This document shows, piece after piece, positions 35,516 through 45,994 of a DNA stretch of 64,000 nucleotides (position 1 is the stretch's first letter; every line of letters begins with the position of its first letter). Under the pieces are notes generated by a model, which saw nothing but the letters and a program-made list of their open reading frames with translations, did not search any database and was not told where the DNA came from. The DNA is from Bactrocera neohumeralis (taxonomy: Eukaryota > Arthropoda > Insecta > Diptera > Tephritidae): assembly GCF_024586455.1 (NCBI RefSeq), contig NC_065921.1:30687135-30751134 (forward strand), written 5' to 3'. Position numbers and translations under genes: made by a program.

Positions 35516-36462
35516 CAAGGTGTGTTCCAAAGTAAACAGGACTTAAAAACAAAACAGAACAAATGGTTTTTAGGCGAAGTTAATTTATTTTGTTCAAAAT
35601 AGTCTCCTTCTGCTTCAATACAACTTTTTGCATGGTCCAAAAGCATGTCCAACGAGTGTTTTAGCTCGTTGGCCGGTATGGCCGCCAGCATGCCGGTGCA
35701 AGCCCTTTGGATGGCCTCTACGTCTGCATAAGGCTTTCCTTTCATGGGCAAAGGCATTTTTCCGAAAAGGAAAAAGTCGCACGGTGCCATATCAGGTGAA
35801 TACCAAACGCTTCAAAAAGGTAGAATACGGCATTAAATTTTTAGCCGGGTGGCCTCTTTAATGATATCTTTCGAATGTTGGATTCAGAGCAATTTTCGGT
35901 CTTCAGTCAATTTGTGCGGAACAAACCGTGAAAACACCTTTCGTAAGCCCAAATGTTTGGTCAAAATGCGATAAATCGATGTTTTGGAGATATTCTATTC
36001 CATTTCCATGAATTTCAGGGATGATTTCGGCTGATTTTTGATGAATTCACGCACAGTTTCCATGGAATTTCCGGTGATCACGGATTTTGATTGGCTCACA
36101 TGTTGATCGTCATTTATGTCCTCACGACCACTTTGAAAACGTTGAAACCACTCGTGCACTCTGCTACGGGATAGGCAATCATTGCCATAAACTTGCTTCA
36201 TCAATTGAAACGTTTCAGTAAAAGTTTTACCAATTTTAAAACATATTTTAATGTTGGCTCTATGTTCGAAGCTCATTTTCGCGTCGATAGCTCAAACTAC
36301 TGACACTTAAAACGCAATAACTTCACTTCCAATAGATGAAATGTCTTGAAATTTTCACTGGACAATCGATAAGGATAGATTCTAACGCACCAGTCGACAT
36401 ATAGATGGCGCCATCAGAGGCGCTAGAAAAAAAGTTCTGTTTACTTTGGAACCTACCTTATA
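35516..36462 (-). mobile_element. mariner-like element, internally deleted
   Basis: Both terminal repeats present (AAGGTGTGTTCCAAAGTAAA at 35517; complement ending TTTGGAACCTACCTTA at 36460). The minus strand carries MSFEHRANIKICFKIGK, LMKQVYGNDCLSRSRVHEWF (HTH1), IKNQPKSSLKFMEME, then a deletion and SPDMAPCDFFLFGKMPLPMK (Asp 3) to IEAEGDYFE. Asp 1 and Asp 2 are missing. The C-terminal 91-codon frame is open. Confidence 0.88.
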
Positions 36463-36669
36463 TTTCGTCACCAACACCAACCTTGATTTCATTTAATAAC
36501 ACGTTCAAAAGTGAGGTGGTCGAATTTTCAAAACACAATACGTTAGGTGCTTCTTATGATGTTTATGCTGTCGGGCTATTTGGGAGGATCCTTGTTTTGT
36601 GATTAATCTAAAATGTAAATAAATTTATTAATCAACTTTTAACGGTATATGTTTGCTTAAAGATGTATC
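36463..36669. other. Intron DNA, nothing recognised
   Basis: Short AT-rich segment between a mariner and an RTE copy. Confidence 0.35.
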
Positions 36670-37550
36670 TTCTTCTTCTGAGTTTAAAACAGCGTGCCGA
36701 TCGTTCTTCCTTTTCGCTGTTTTGCACCAGTTGGATATTCCAAGTGTAGCCACGTCCTTCTCCACCTGGTCGTTCTAACGGAGTTGAGGGTTTCTTTTTT
36801 CTGAGAGTCTTTGTTAGCTCTCAATTACCTACTAGACAAAATTATCTACAACTTCGAAGTTCTGACTGTCAGCAGTGACGTGGGAGCCAATCGCGAGTGC
36901 GCAAACTTTTTGTTTGATGATAGGAGATATTTCGTCTTGCCCTCGTTCACTGCTAGACCCATTTGTTTTGCTTCCTTGTCCAGTCTGGAGAAAGCAGAAC
37001 TAACGACGCGATTGTTGAGGTCAACGATATCAATATCATCGGCGTACGCCAGCAACTGTACACTCTTATAGAAGATTATACCTTTTTTTATTTTCTCCAG
37101 GAGTAGATTGAAGAAGTCGCACGATAGGGGTCGCCTTCTCCGAAACCTCGTTGGTATTAAACGGCTCTTTTCAAAGGTCTTTTCCAAGATTTGGTGCTTG
37201 GTGAATAACTGGTCAGTTGTTGATTTTCCAGGCCTGAAACCACACTGATAAGGTCCAATCAGTTTGTTGACGGTGGACTTTTATCTTTCAAACAATACGC
37301 TCGATAGAATCATATATGCGATGTTGAGAGGCTTATCCCACGGTAGTTGACGCAGATTGTGGGGTCTCCTTGTCACTTTCGATCGAGGGTATGCTCTCGT
37401 CCGACCATATTCTATAAAGAAGCTGATGCATGCTCTTTATTAGTTACTGCCGTATTTGAATAGCTCGGCCGTCAATCCATCGGTCCCGGTGAAGAAGCTG
37501 AAGGCCATCCCGAAAAGTGTTTCGAGGACTGGAAAAATCGTTGGCATAAA
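36670..37550 (-). mobile_element. RTE-like LINE copy D, RT region
   Basis: Minus strand: RT end with VQLLAYADDIDIVDLNNRVV (37050-36990), SAFSRLDKEAKQMGLAVNEG and KTKYLLSSNKK (36930), fused by deletion to a short 3' end with a CTTCTTCTT (GAA on the minus strand) tail at 36670. Upstream parts GFRPGKST region 37240 and linker/RT start to 37500. The last 290 bp belong to the duplicated segment shared with 62657-62945. Confidence 0.85.
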
Positions 37551-37757
37551 TAAATTTTATCTTGTAGGGACTATCGACAAAATAAATATTGATGAATAAT
37601 TAAATATTTTTCGTTTTATTTACAATTTCCGGGTACATAGTCACAAAACAAAAACCGAATCAAAATAAACATGTCGATAATAACGATTAAACCTTTTATA
37701 ATTGAGGCATAGTAAAAGAGAGTGTAGAGTGTAGGTTTATATCCTATACGAAATATA

Positions 37758-38111
37758 ATGGGTTGTCAAAAAAGTCTTGCGGCTCTACACCAGAACGAAA
37801 ACGTTGAAACCATCGTTGAGCGGTGGAAATGGAAACTGTATCGGGTCCATAAACTGCACAAACTTTATTGGCGGCTTGAGATGCATTTTTGCCTTTATCG
37901 TAGTAGTACTGTAAAATATGCCGTATTTTCTCTTTATTTTGCTCCATGTTTGCGACGCTATAACTCACGAACGACTTAAAAGAAACGACAATCAATCAAA
38001 CACGTGTTAGCGCGTGAAATGAGCTTTCCAAAAAGGTATAGCATAAAACTAGAACTACGCGCTTTCACCGCCAACTAGCGAAAATACCGCAAGACTTTTT
38101 TGACAAACTAA
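37758..38111 (-). mobile_element. mariner deletion derivative, polymorphic between duplicate arms
   Basis: 354 bp flanked by TA (37756-37757, 38112-38113). The minus strand encodes MEQNKEKIRHILQYYYDKGK and AANKVCAVYGPDTVSIST up to RFRSGVE, then jumps to the 3' end; ends are TTGTCAAAAAAGTCTTGCGG and complement. The catalytic domain is absent. The other duplicate arm has the empty site at 63162-63163. Confidence 0.93.
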
Positions 38112-38672
38112 TATACTAGGCAAGAGATGCCTGCCGGTGCGATTGGTGCTCCATTTGCTCACCCCAGACAACAAAAGTGCTGTTGGGGTTATTTAAGCAA
38201 ATTTTAAAGGAGTTTCTGTGTCGTTTCTTGACTGTCCACGAAACAAAGATCCGGTGTTCACACCAGAGACCAAGTAAAGTCGAAACAGTGGACTTCACCC
38301 TGTAAACTACATGGGCTACCTGGAGAAAAACAAAGCGGTAGCAGGGTTCATTTGAGTTCTTTTAACTTGGCTACGCCCAACTTCGCCACGGTTAAACTCA
38401 TGGATTAGGCCACGAGCTGCTGCTTATTCAGCAATATCTCACAGATTTGTGCGAAGTGTCTGAAAAGCACTTAATATTTTTGTTCAAAGCATGGCTTAAA
38501 ATAAATTCAGTGTTTTTGTAAATTCATCTTTAAGAAAACCAATTTGATATTATATTAATAATGTTAATTAATTAATTTATTATATGTTCGTTACTACTTT
38601 AGTGAATAATTTAATTATAATATGAAAAATTTGTATTGTTTCTCAAGTTTAAAAATACTACTATTTTTACAG

Positions 38673-38858
38673 GTTAAGGATGCCGAAGATTGTTACAATA
38701 CTGCTTTACGCTTGTGCCCAAATCATGCTGATTCCCTTAATAACTTAGCGAATATCAAGCGAGAGCAAGGATATATTGAAGAAGCCACTCGCTTGTATCT
38801 GAAAGCGCTTGAAGTATTTCCAGACTTTGCCGCTGCTCACTCCAATTTGGCTTCGGTA
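38673..38858 (+). CDS. Ogt: Ogt TPR exon, cut by assembly gap
   Basis: This exon follows TTTTTACAG and encodes VKDAEDCYNTALRLCPNHA, then LNNLANIKREQGYIEEA and AAAHSNLASV. These are the TPRs that follow the 27429-27624 exon, in matching phase 0. It stops inside coding sequence at a run of 100 N. The uninterrupted copy at 63722 continues with LQQQGKLKEALMHYKEA, showing that about 90 or more nt of exon are missing here. Upstream intron sequence back to 37261 is also duplicated at 62657-63721. This is a haplotype or assembly duplicate, or a true partial gene duplication; I favour the former. Confidence 0.9.
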
Positions 38859-38958
38859 NNNNNNNNNNNNNNNNNNNNNNNNNNNNNNNNNNNNNNNNNN
38901 NNNNNNNNNNNNNNNNNNNNNNNNNNNNNNNNNNNNNNNNNNNNNNNNNNNNNNNNNN
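38859..38958. other. Assembly gap (100 N)
   Basis: Exactly 100 N, the usual placeholder for a gap of unknown length. It interrupts an Ogt exon. Sequence to the right is repeat DNA, not the exon continuation. Confidence 0.99.
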
Positions 38959-39705
38959 CAGGTGTTAAGAAAATATTATACCGAATTTCATTGAAGTCGG
39001 TAGAGTAGTTCCTGAGATATGGTTTTTGGTCCATAAGTGGGCGGCGCCAAGCCCATTTTAAATTTTTAGAAAAAGCCTGTGTTCAGCTTCTTTCTGCCTG
39101 TTCTTCCGTAAAATTTAGTGTTTCTGACGATTTTATTTAGTCGGTTAACGCACTTTTAGTGATTTTCAACATAACATTTGTATGGGAGGTGGGCGTGGTT
39201 ATTATCCGATTTCTTCCATTTTTGAACTGTATGCCTGAAGAAAACGACTCTGCAGAGTTTGGTTGATATAGCTATAGTAGTTTCGGAGATATGTACAGAA
39301 AACTTACTAGAGGGCGGGGCCACGCCCACTTTTCCAAAAAAGTTACGTCCAAATATGCCCCTCCCTAATGCAATCCTTTGTGCCAAATTTCACTATAATA
39401 TCTTTATTTATGGCTAAGTTATGACACTTTATAGGTTTTCGGTTTTCGCCATTTTGTGGGCGTGGCCCATCTTCGAACTGAAAGTTCTTATGGAGTACCA
39501 AGTTTCATGATGATATCTCAATTTTTACTCAAGTTACAGCTTGCACGGACGGACGGACAGACAGACATCCGGACTTCAACTCTACTGGTCACACTGATCA
39601 CTTTGGTATATATAACCCTATATCTGACTCTTTTAGTTTTAGGACTTACAAACAACCGTTATGTGAACAAAACTAGCAACTTTGTTGCGAAAGTATAAAA
39701 ACAGT
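38959..39705. repeat. Dispersed GGGCGTGGCC-type repeat
   Basis: Non-coding. Contains two or more GTGGGCGTGG phrases, AAATTTCA...CTAAGTTATGACAC-type blocks, a CGGACGGACGGACAGACAGA tract (39547) and an end GACTTACAAACAACCGTTAT...GTATAAAAA near 39700. The same end occurs at 20030 and 27190. Confidence 0.6.
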
Positions 39706-39707
39706 TG

Positions 39708-40880
39708 GAGATCCCGGTTCGTATCGACCACTGTGCAAATTAGACAGAATTGGAAAAATTCTAGATTTGTGAACGCCTTGAAGCACACCTAGAAGAAGTT
39801 GACGATGGATTATCTAGCAACAAATATAGTTTCCACAGAAAGCGCTCGACCGTCGATGCAATCAAAAAGTTGACCGGAATATTAGATAAAAACCAGTGAA
39901 GATGCAAGTTTGATGCATGACACCAAAAAATACAGCCAAATCATCAAATTTGACCCCCCGGACCCCACATAATACGAGCGTTACAGAATCTCAAAACTCA
40001 GGCATATTTGTTGAAGATTATACAGAGGTAAACAGGCAGCCTGCTGTTACACGACACTGACAAATGAATCAAAAGATATACTGTAAGTGGTGTACCGGCG
40101 GCTTCCTCTACAAAAGAGACTATAATAATCGGATACGCTCACGCTGTTGCTGTGGCAATACTAGCAAAGGAGTTACATCAAATGCAAAGCGCATGTGTAT
40201 CTTCTTCTTCTTCTTCTTCAGCGCGCCAGTCGTTTCTTCTTTTCGCTACGTGGCGCCAATTGGATATTCCAAGCGAAGCCAGGTCCTTCTCCACTTGGTC
40301 CTTCCAACGGAGTGGAGGTCTTCCTCTTCATCTGCTTCCCCCGAAACGATTCTTTTACATATGGCTCAAGCAGCTCACAACTTCCGGTCTTTGACCAAGT
40401 ATCCTCTGGGTAGCCTAAGAACATCCTTTCGAAGGCGAGCTAAAATGAGAAGGCGAAACATCCCCCACATAGGGTTGTGCGCTGGGTTTGGGACCCGCCA
40501 CGTAAAAAACACCCGAATGAAAAGGAACAACAAGCATGTGTATCTACATCGCAGAAAATTAAAAACTGGCTAACTGCATCTAAACATTGACGGGTATACA
40601 ATTACAACTCAGCCATCGCTAAAATACTTGGGTGTGGTAATTGTTGCGAGAATCAACTACAAGATGCACATTGAAAAACCTGTGAAAAAGTTACAAGAGT
40701 CCTATTATGGCCAACATATGTGGACCAAACCAAGACAGACGGTTACTTTTGTCAAAAGGTACCCAATCAGTAATGTTGTATGTAGCACCGGTATTGGCGC
40801 AAGCGTTAACCCGTAAAATATATGCCAAGATGAGATTTTCCCTGTTCAGACTTAGACATTATATCAGCAACGGTAGTCCC
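39708..40880 (+). mobile_element. R1-like LINE RT, decayed
   Basis: Reads ICERLEAHLEEVDDGLSSNK, YSFHRKRSTVDAIKKLTGIL (39780-39890), then IIGYAHAVAVAILAKELHQM (40125-40190), where the catalytic YADD is YAHA, and after an RTE insertion LKYLGVVIVARINYKMHIEK (40615-40680) and RKIYAKMRFSLFRLRHYI. A large deletion occurs between 39895 and 40060. Multiple stops; inactive. Confidence 0.78.
40203..40533 (-). mobile_element. RTE-like LINE copy E, 5' inverted insertion
   Basis: Between two copies of GCATGTGTATCT (40191-40202 and 40534-40545). The part with the GAA tail (40203-40345) is the antisense of the family's 3' end (NWRHVAKR, GRGRPPLRWKD). The part 40346-40533 is the family's 5' end in the opposite orientation. 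The interior is deleted. The arrangement is typical of twin-priming 5' inversion during target-primed reverse transcription. Confidence 0.85.
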
Positions 40881-41145
40881 GCAAGGTAGATCCGAAGCTT
40901 ACGGAGTTTAAGGGTTCAATAAGTAGACGTGCCGCTGCGCAAGTTCGACATATTGAGAAATTTGAATCGAGTGTTGTCCTAAAGGAAGTGCACTGAGTGT
41001 ACGGTAAGAATTGTGCATCATCTAGAAGATTTTCCCTTTGGTATAAAAAAGTAGCTCTAAATGATGGACCCACAAATTACTAAATGTGAAGTTTCCTGGA
41101 GAAAATAATTCGAAAACAACTTTATAAGAGTGTATAATATATCAA
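40881..41145. other. Nothing recognised
   Basis: A stretch reading TEFKGSISRRAAAQVRHIEK (minus some frame breaks) is suggestive of LINE tail sequence, but I cannot assign it. Confidence 0.35.
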
Positions 41146-41149
41146 TAAT

Positions 41150-41780
41150 CGATATTGATTAGGCTGGACAAGGAAGCACAGAAAACAGTCGTCGCACTCG
41201 CGACTAATTTTATTAACTTTTTATGCTTTTTACCAGCGTTTATCATTTATTTAGTTATTGACAAAGTCCTCTCTAGCATTATTTATAATTCCCGTCCTGC
41301 TATTTATTTCAACAATATATTCAATCGAGAGAAAAATTTGCGACATATTTATACTTTGCGTATTACGGCACGTTTCTTTTATTGGCGAATTAAAAGAACC
41401 TTTTGTATTTGGATGAGAATGACGCAACCGACAAAGACTTGATTTTCTATTGTCTTGGAATATCCAATTGGCGCCACGTAGCGATAAAAATATGCTGTTG
41501 TTAACTGCTATAGTATTCCCCACTTTTTCTTTTTATAGTGTATAATATATAACGATATTGTTCTTTTTGTAATTTATCATTTAATTTGGCTAAACATATT
41601 TACACATTTTTCACCATGTATTATATACATACATGGAAGAACCTTTTGTATTTGAGAGAATGACAGCCGACAAACTTGATTTTCTATTATTGTATGATAA
41701 AATATGTACTGTAGTATTCCCCACTTTTTCTAAATATCAACGATATACTTACTTGTTATTATTATTTTTACAAAGCATAT
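41150..41780 (+). repeat. Mosaic of short RTE islands in AT-rich filler
   Basis: Perfect or near-perfect 12-35 bp pieces of the RTE 3' half occur in the correct order (CAGTCGTCGCACTCGCGACT 41187, ATAATTCCCGTCCTGCTAT 41285, ATATCCAATTGGCGCCACGT 41460) separated by AT-rich sequence of similar length to what is missing. The segment 41390-41535 is partly repeated at 41636-41735 (AGAACCTTTTGTATTTG, AGTATTCCCCACTTTTTCT). Abuts the inverted Ogt exon. Confidence 0.6.
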
Positions 41781-41789
41781 ACTACTTAC

Positions 41790-42000
41790 CTGTAAGCTTC
41801 GGCCAATAGAGGATTTTGTTTTATTGCAAGAGTTGAAAACTGAGCAGATTTATCTAAACGTCGGCACTGAAAATGAATTGACGAAAGCAGCAATAGAACA
41901 CCTGTATTTGTGCTATCCTGTCTCCACAATTGCATACAGTGCTTTTCTGCGTTTTCATAATCCACAGCCTGGTATTCTCGATGTGCTAACTCTAGCAACC
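41790..42000 (-). CDS. Ogt: Ogt N-terminal TPR exon, inverted relative to the other exons
   Basis: Read on the minus strand, a TTATTTTAG acceptor (just above 42000) precedes LLELAHREYQAVDYENAEKH, CMQLWRQDSTNTG, LLLLSSIHFQCRRLDK and AIKQNPLLAEAY, followed by an AG/GTAAGT donor at 41790/41789. This is the conserved first TPR region of OGT, which normally precedes all the other exons. The exon is intact (211 nt) with good splice sites. It lies 3 kb to the right of the exon at 38673 and in opposite orientation, between the two N gaps, so it cannot be spliced with the + strand exons as laid out. Exons for TPRs between this one and the 14677 exon are absent from the window. Confidence 0.92.
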
Positions 42001-42745
42001 CTAAAATAAATTAAATTAGATGTTTTTTTTTTAATTCAATAAACAGTTTATTTTAATGGCATAAGTCTTGAAACCCTACACAATTTTAAATGATAATAAT
42101 ATAATAGACCACATTGCTCGTAATCGAAATAAAATAGTCAAATTTGGCTGCTAGAAATAATAATAAATTAATACAGCAAAATTGTTGATACGCTCGAAGT
42201 AGTAACTCTCACGTTATTACTTTCAAATCGCAAAGACAAAACCAAAAGTTTACACTTCAACTCTTAATGCGTAAGGATTATTTAAAAAAAAGTATAGAAC
42301 TATAATTCTGGCGAAAGAAGCGAAGAGTAAAAATCAATATATAAAAGTTTTTGACATATTTGTGTACTCGAAACAAAAACAAACATTTTCTACTCCTACA
42401 TCATAAATGTACAGTTCCTCAAATAATTGATCGCATGATTGCGGTGTGTTAACTTATTCAAGGATAAAAGAAAAAATAAAACCAAAATCAAATCTTTGGT
42501 GATTCGTGGGTGTGTGCGCCGTAGGAGACATCGATGTTGTCAACACGTTTCTCATCGATTTCGTTGGATTAGTGGTAGCATTTGGTAAAAACCATTCAAA
42601 ACAAATCACAAAATTGTAATTCAAACTTCATTATCAACCAAACAACATATTTCTAATACCCAATTGAGAAATGGAGGATGAAGTCATGTGTAGAAGTTCA
42701 CGCAAGTGAGGAAAGTTCTCTGATCGTACCATTCGCTTGGGAGTG
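42001..42745. other. Ogt intron upstream of the inverted exon, nothing else recognised
   Basis: On the minus strand this contains the branch/pyrimidine region of the acceptor. Otherwise AT-rich with no motif. A minus-strand open frame at 42831-42634 overlaps the RTE 5' region. Confidence 0.4.
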
Positions 42746-45150
42746 GCCAGAAACGATTTTTTTACATATGGCTCAAGCAGCTCACGGCTTCCGGTCTTTG
42801 ACCAAGTATCCTCTGGGTAGCCTAAGAACATCCGTTTGAAGGCGAGCTAAAGTGAGAAGGCGAAACATCCCCTGCATAGGGTTGTGCGCAGGGTTTGGGA
42901 CCCTCCACGTAAAAAAAACTTCCCCAATGAAAAGTAGCAATCAGCCTCGGATGAGAAACCCCACCTTTGATGATGACCATGGCAAACGAAATAAGGACTA
43001 CGGGTGAGGGCATGCCTGGAATGTCCGGTCCCTTAATTGGGAGGTGCCGCTGCCCAGCTGGTTGATGTCCTCACGAAAATAAAGGCTGACATACCGCCGT
43101 CCAAGAAATGCGATGGACGGGACAAAGACTGAGACAAATAGGTCCTTGTGGCATTTACTACAGTGGCCATATAAAGGAGCGCAAGTTTGGTGCGGGATTC
43201 GTGGTGGGAGAGAGACTCTGATGCTGAGTTCTATCATTCACTCCGGTGAATGAAGGTCTAGCTACAATGTTTTCGGAAAGTGCAAAGAACAGCTGGTACG
43301 ACGAGGAGTGCCGTGTCGCAGCGGAGAGAAAACAGACTGCCTACCTCGCAACGTTACGATCGACCACAACACGTGCGGGATGGGATAGATACCGAGAGTT
43401 GAAGAGGGAAGCGAGACGCATTTGCAGACAGAAAAAGAAAGAGGCCGAAATGCGTGAGTATGAAGAGCTTCATAAGCTGGTCGACAGGGGTAATGCTCGA
43501 AAATTCTACGAATAGATGCGGCGGCTTACAGAAGGTAATCTAGTCACCGATGCCCAGAGCATACTTAAATTATGGAGGGAACACTTCTCCAGCCTGCTAA
43601 ATGGCAGTGAACGTACAACGCCAGGAGAAGGCGAACCCGATTCCCCAATCGATGACGATGGAGCAGACGTTCCATTGCCCGACCATGAAGAAATTCCAAT
43701 AGCAATTACCCGCCTGAAGAAAACAAAGCGGCAGTGGCCGATGGATTGCCGGCCGAGCTATTCAAACACGGCGGCGAATAGCTGGTAAGGTACATGCATC
43801 AGCTTCTTTGTAAAATATGGTCGGACGAAAGCATGTTCAACGATTGGAATTTAAGTGTGCTATGCCCAATCCACAAAAAGGGAGACACCACAATCTGCGC
43901 CAACTACCGTGCGATAACCATCCTCAACATCGCGTATAAGGTTCTATCGAGCGTATTGTGTGAAAGATTAAAGGCCACCGTCAACAAACTGATTGGACCC
44001 TATCAGTGTGGCTTTAGACCTGGCAAATCAACAACCGACCAGATATTCACCATGCGCCAAATATTGGAAAAGACTCGTGAAAGGAGAATTCACACACCAC
44101 CACTTCGTCGATTTCACAGCTGCTTTTGACAGCACGAAAAGGAGCTCCCTTTATGCCGCGATGTCTGAATTTGGTATCCCAGCAAAACTAATACGGCTGT
44201 GTAAACTGACGTTGAGCAAGACGAAAAGCTCCGTCAGGATCGGGAAGGACTTCTCCGAGCCGTTCGATACCAAACGAGGTTTCAGACAAGGCGACTCCCT
44301 ATCGTGCGACTTCTTCAGCCTGCTGCTGGAGAAAATAATTCGAGCTGAAGAACTTAATCGAGCAGATACAATCTTTTATAAGATCGCACTCGCGACTTGC
44401 CTCTCGCGTCACTGTTGACAGTTCATAACTTTGAAGTCGCAAGATAATTTCGTCTATCTTGGAACCAGCGTAAACACCACCAACAATGTCAGCCTGAAAT
44501 CGAATGCAGGATAACTCTTGCTCTCAGGTGCTATTTCGGACTGAGTAGGCAATTGAGAAGCAAAGTCCTCGCTACGAACAAAACCAAACTCTATAAGTCA
44601 CTCAAATTCCCGATTGCTCTTGGCCAACAGGTGCTCTATGACAATTGATAGAAGAGTCTTATCTCGACTTCAGCAAAACCAAACTCTGGACTCATAATTG
44701 ACCTGCAATGGTGCAGTGCGAGATGATCTGCTGGACGACGCAACTGATGAGTCGACGTTGCGAGTTTTCGAGAGAAAAGTTCTGCGAAAGATTTATGGTC
44801 CTTTGAGCGTTGGCCACGGCGAATATCGCATTCGATGGAACGATGAGCTGTACGAGATATACGACGACATTGACATAGTTCAGCGAATTAAAAGACAGCG
44901 GCTACGCTGGCTGGTCATGTTGTCCGGATGGACGAAAACACTCAGCTCTGAAAGTATTCGACGCAGTACCCGCCGAAGCAGAGGAAGAGGAAGACCTCCC
45001 ACTCCGTTGGAAGGACCAAGTGGAGAAGGACCTGGCTTACTTGGAATATCAATTGGCGCCACGTAGCGAAAGAAGAACGACTGGCGCGCTGTTTTAACTC
45101 GGCTATAATCGCGTAAGCGTGTCTACGCCAATTAAAAGAAGAAGATCTTG
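42746..45150 (+). mobile_element. RTE-like LINE copy G, most complete order
   Basis: Runs from the family's 5' region (GAAACGATTTTTTTACATAT at 42751) through a degraded endonuclease start (WNVRSLNW 43020), linker (SWYDEECRVAAERKQTAYLA 43285; RELKREARRICRQKK), RT (LCPIHKKGDTTICANYRAIT 43865, GPYQCGFRPGKSTTDQIF 44000, FVDFTAAFDSTKR 44107, KRGFRQGDSLSCDFF 44270) and C-terminus (DESTLRVFERKVLRKIYGPL 44740, IVQRIKRQRLRWL 44875) to the GAA tail at 45137. Most of the endonuclease is deleted near 43240, and the YADD box is deleted near 44370. Many 1-2 nt indels. Confidence 0.88.
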
Positions 45151-45990
45151 TCTGTCAGGATGACTGTCTGTGTCTGTAATTTGAGTAAAAATGTAGATAT
45201 CTTGATAAAACTTGGTATGTATGTAGGTTCCATAGAACAAAAAAATTTCGAGTTGGTAGATGGGCATAATCGGATCAGTGCCACAAATCGCCATTAACCG
45301 AAAACATATAAAGTATCGTAACTATGCACTAAATTAAGATATAAAGCTGTAATTTGGTACAGAGAATTGCTGTAACAAGGGTCACTTTTGAGAATTTTTC
45401 TTTGAAAAAGTGGGCGTGACCCCGTCTACTAATACGTTTAATGTATATACATATGTATCTCCTACACCACTAAAGGTACAATAAACCAAATCGCCCAGCA
45501 CGAATATTACAGGAGTTCCTACCGACAGTGTTAAAGTGGATGAAACCGGATGAAACTCCCGCAAGCTTCCCATATAACGGCACACAACAGTACTCAAATC
45601 AAGAAGCAATTAATATAACGGGATTAACTTTTGCAAGAAAAATTACTTTAGTGTGTGCCAACTTATACAAAAATTGTTTAAATCCAATGAAAACTGTTCA
45701 AGCCCCTAGGTCCCGAATATTTAGACTTTTTTTAAAAAATATCGGTCAATATTTGAGATATATAAGTGTAATTAGGAAAATAAGAAATAACTGATAGTAG
45801 CTCTCTGACCATGGTATGTCTGTATGTCAAAAATCGGACCAATACTTCCCTTAGTCCCCATATATCTAATATAAAGATAATCGAACTTCCGTTACTTTGT
45901 ACCGCATATATCGCCCAATATGTAAGTTATCTCAATGAAAATGATCTAGCGTGTTTTATTTATAACAATGTATCTTTGTGCTTTAATAAA
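45151..45990. repeat. Dispersed non-coding repeat
   Basis: Shares blocks with 18000-18840 and 61330-61775 (AAGAAGCAATTAATATAA, CCCATATAACGGCAC, AATCGGACCAATACTTC, TTAGTCCCCATAT). No coding motif. Confidence 0.55.
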
Positions 45991-45994
45991 TAAA

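Larger units (their letters stand above)
37261..38858 (+). repeat. Duplicated Ogt intron/exon segment, copy 1
   Basis: Near-identical to 62657-63907 except for small indels, scattered substitutions and a 354-bp mariner insertion (37758-38111) present only here. It covers an RTE LINE fragment, unique-looking intron sequence and the Ogt exon. To the left of 37261 the two copies continue into clearly different RTE sequences. Confidence 0.9.

Noticed and set aside
38116..38298. 60-codon minus-strand frame duplicated at 63165-63347
   Set aside because: Identical because it lies in the duplicated intron segment; no motif, and conservation simply reflects the recent duplication.
40064..40573. 169-codon + strand open frame
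   Set aside because: It is a chance fusion of R1-like RT, antisense RTE 3' end and RTE 5' region; junctions are explained by the target duplication.
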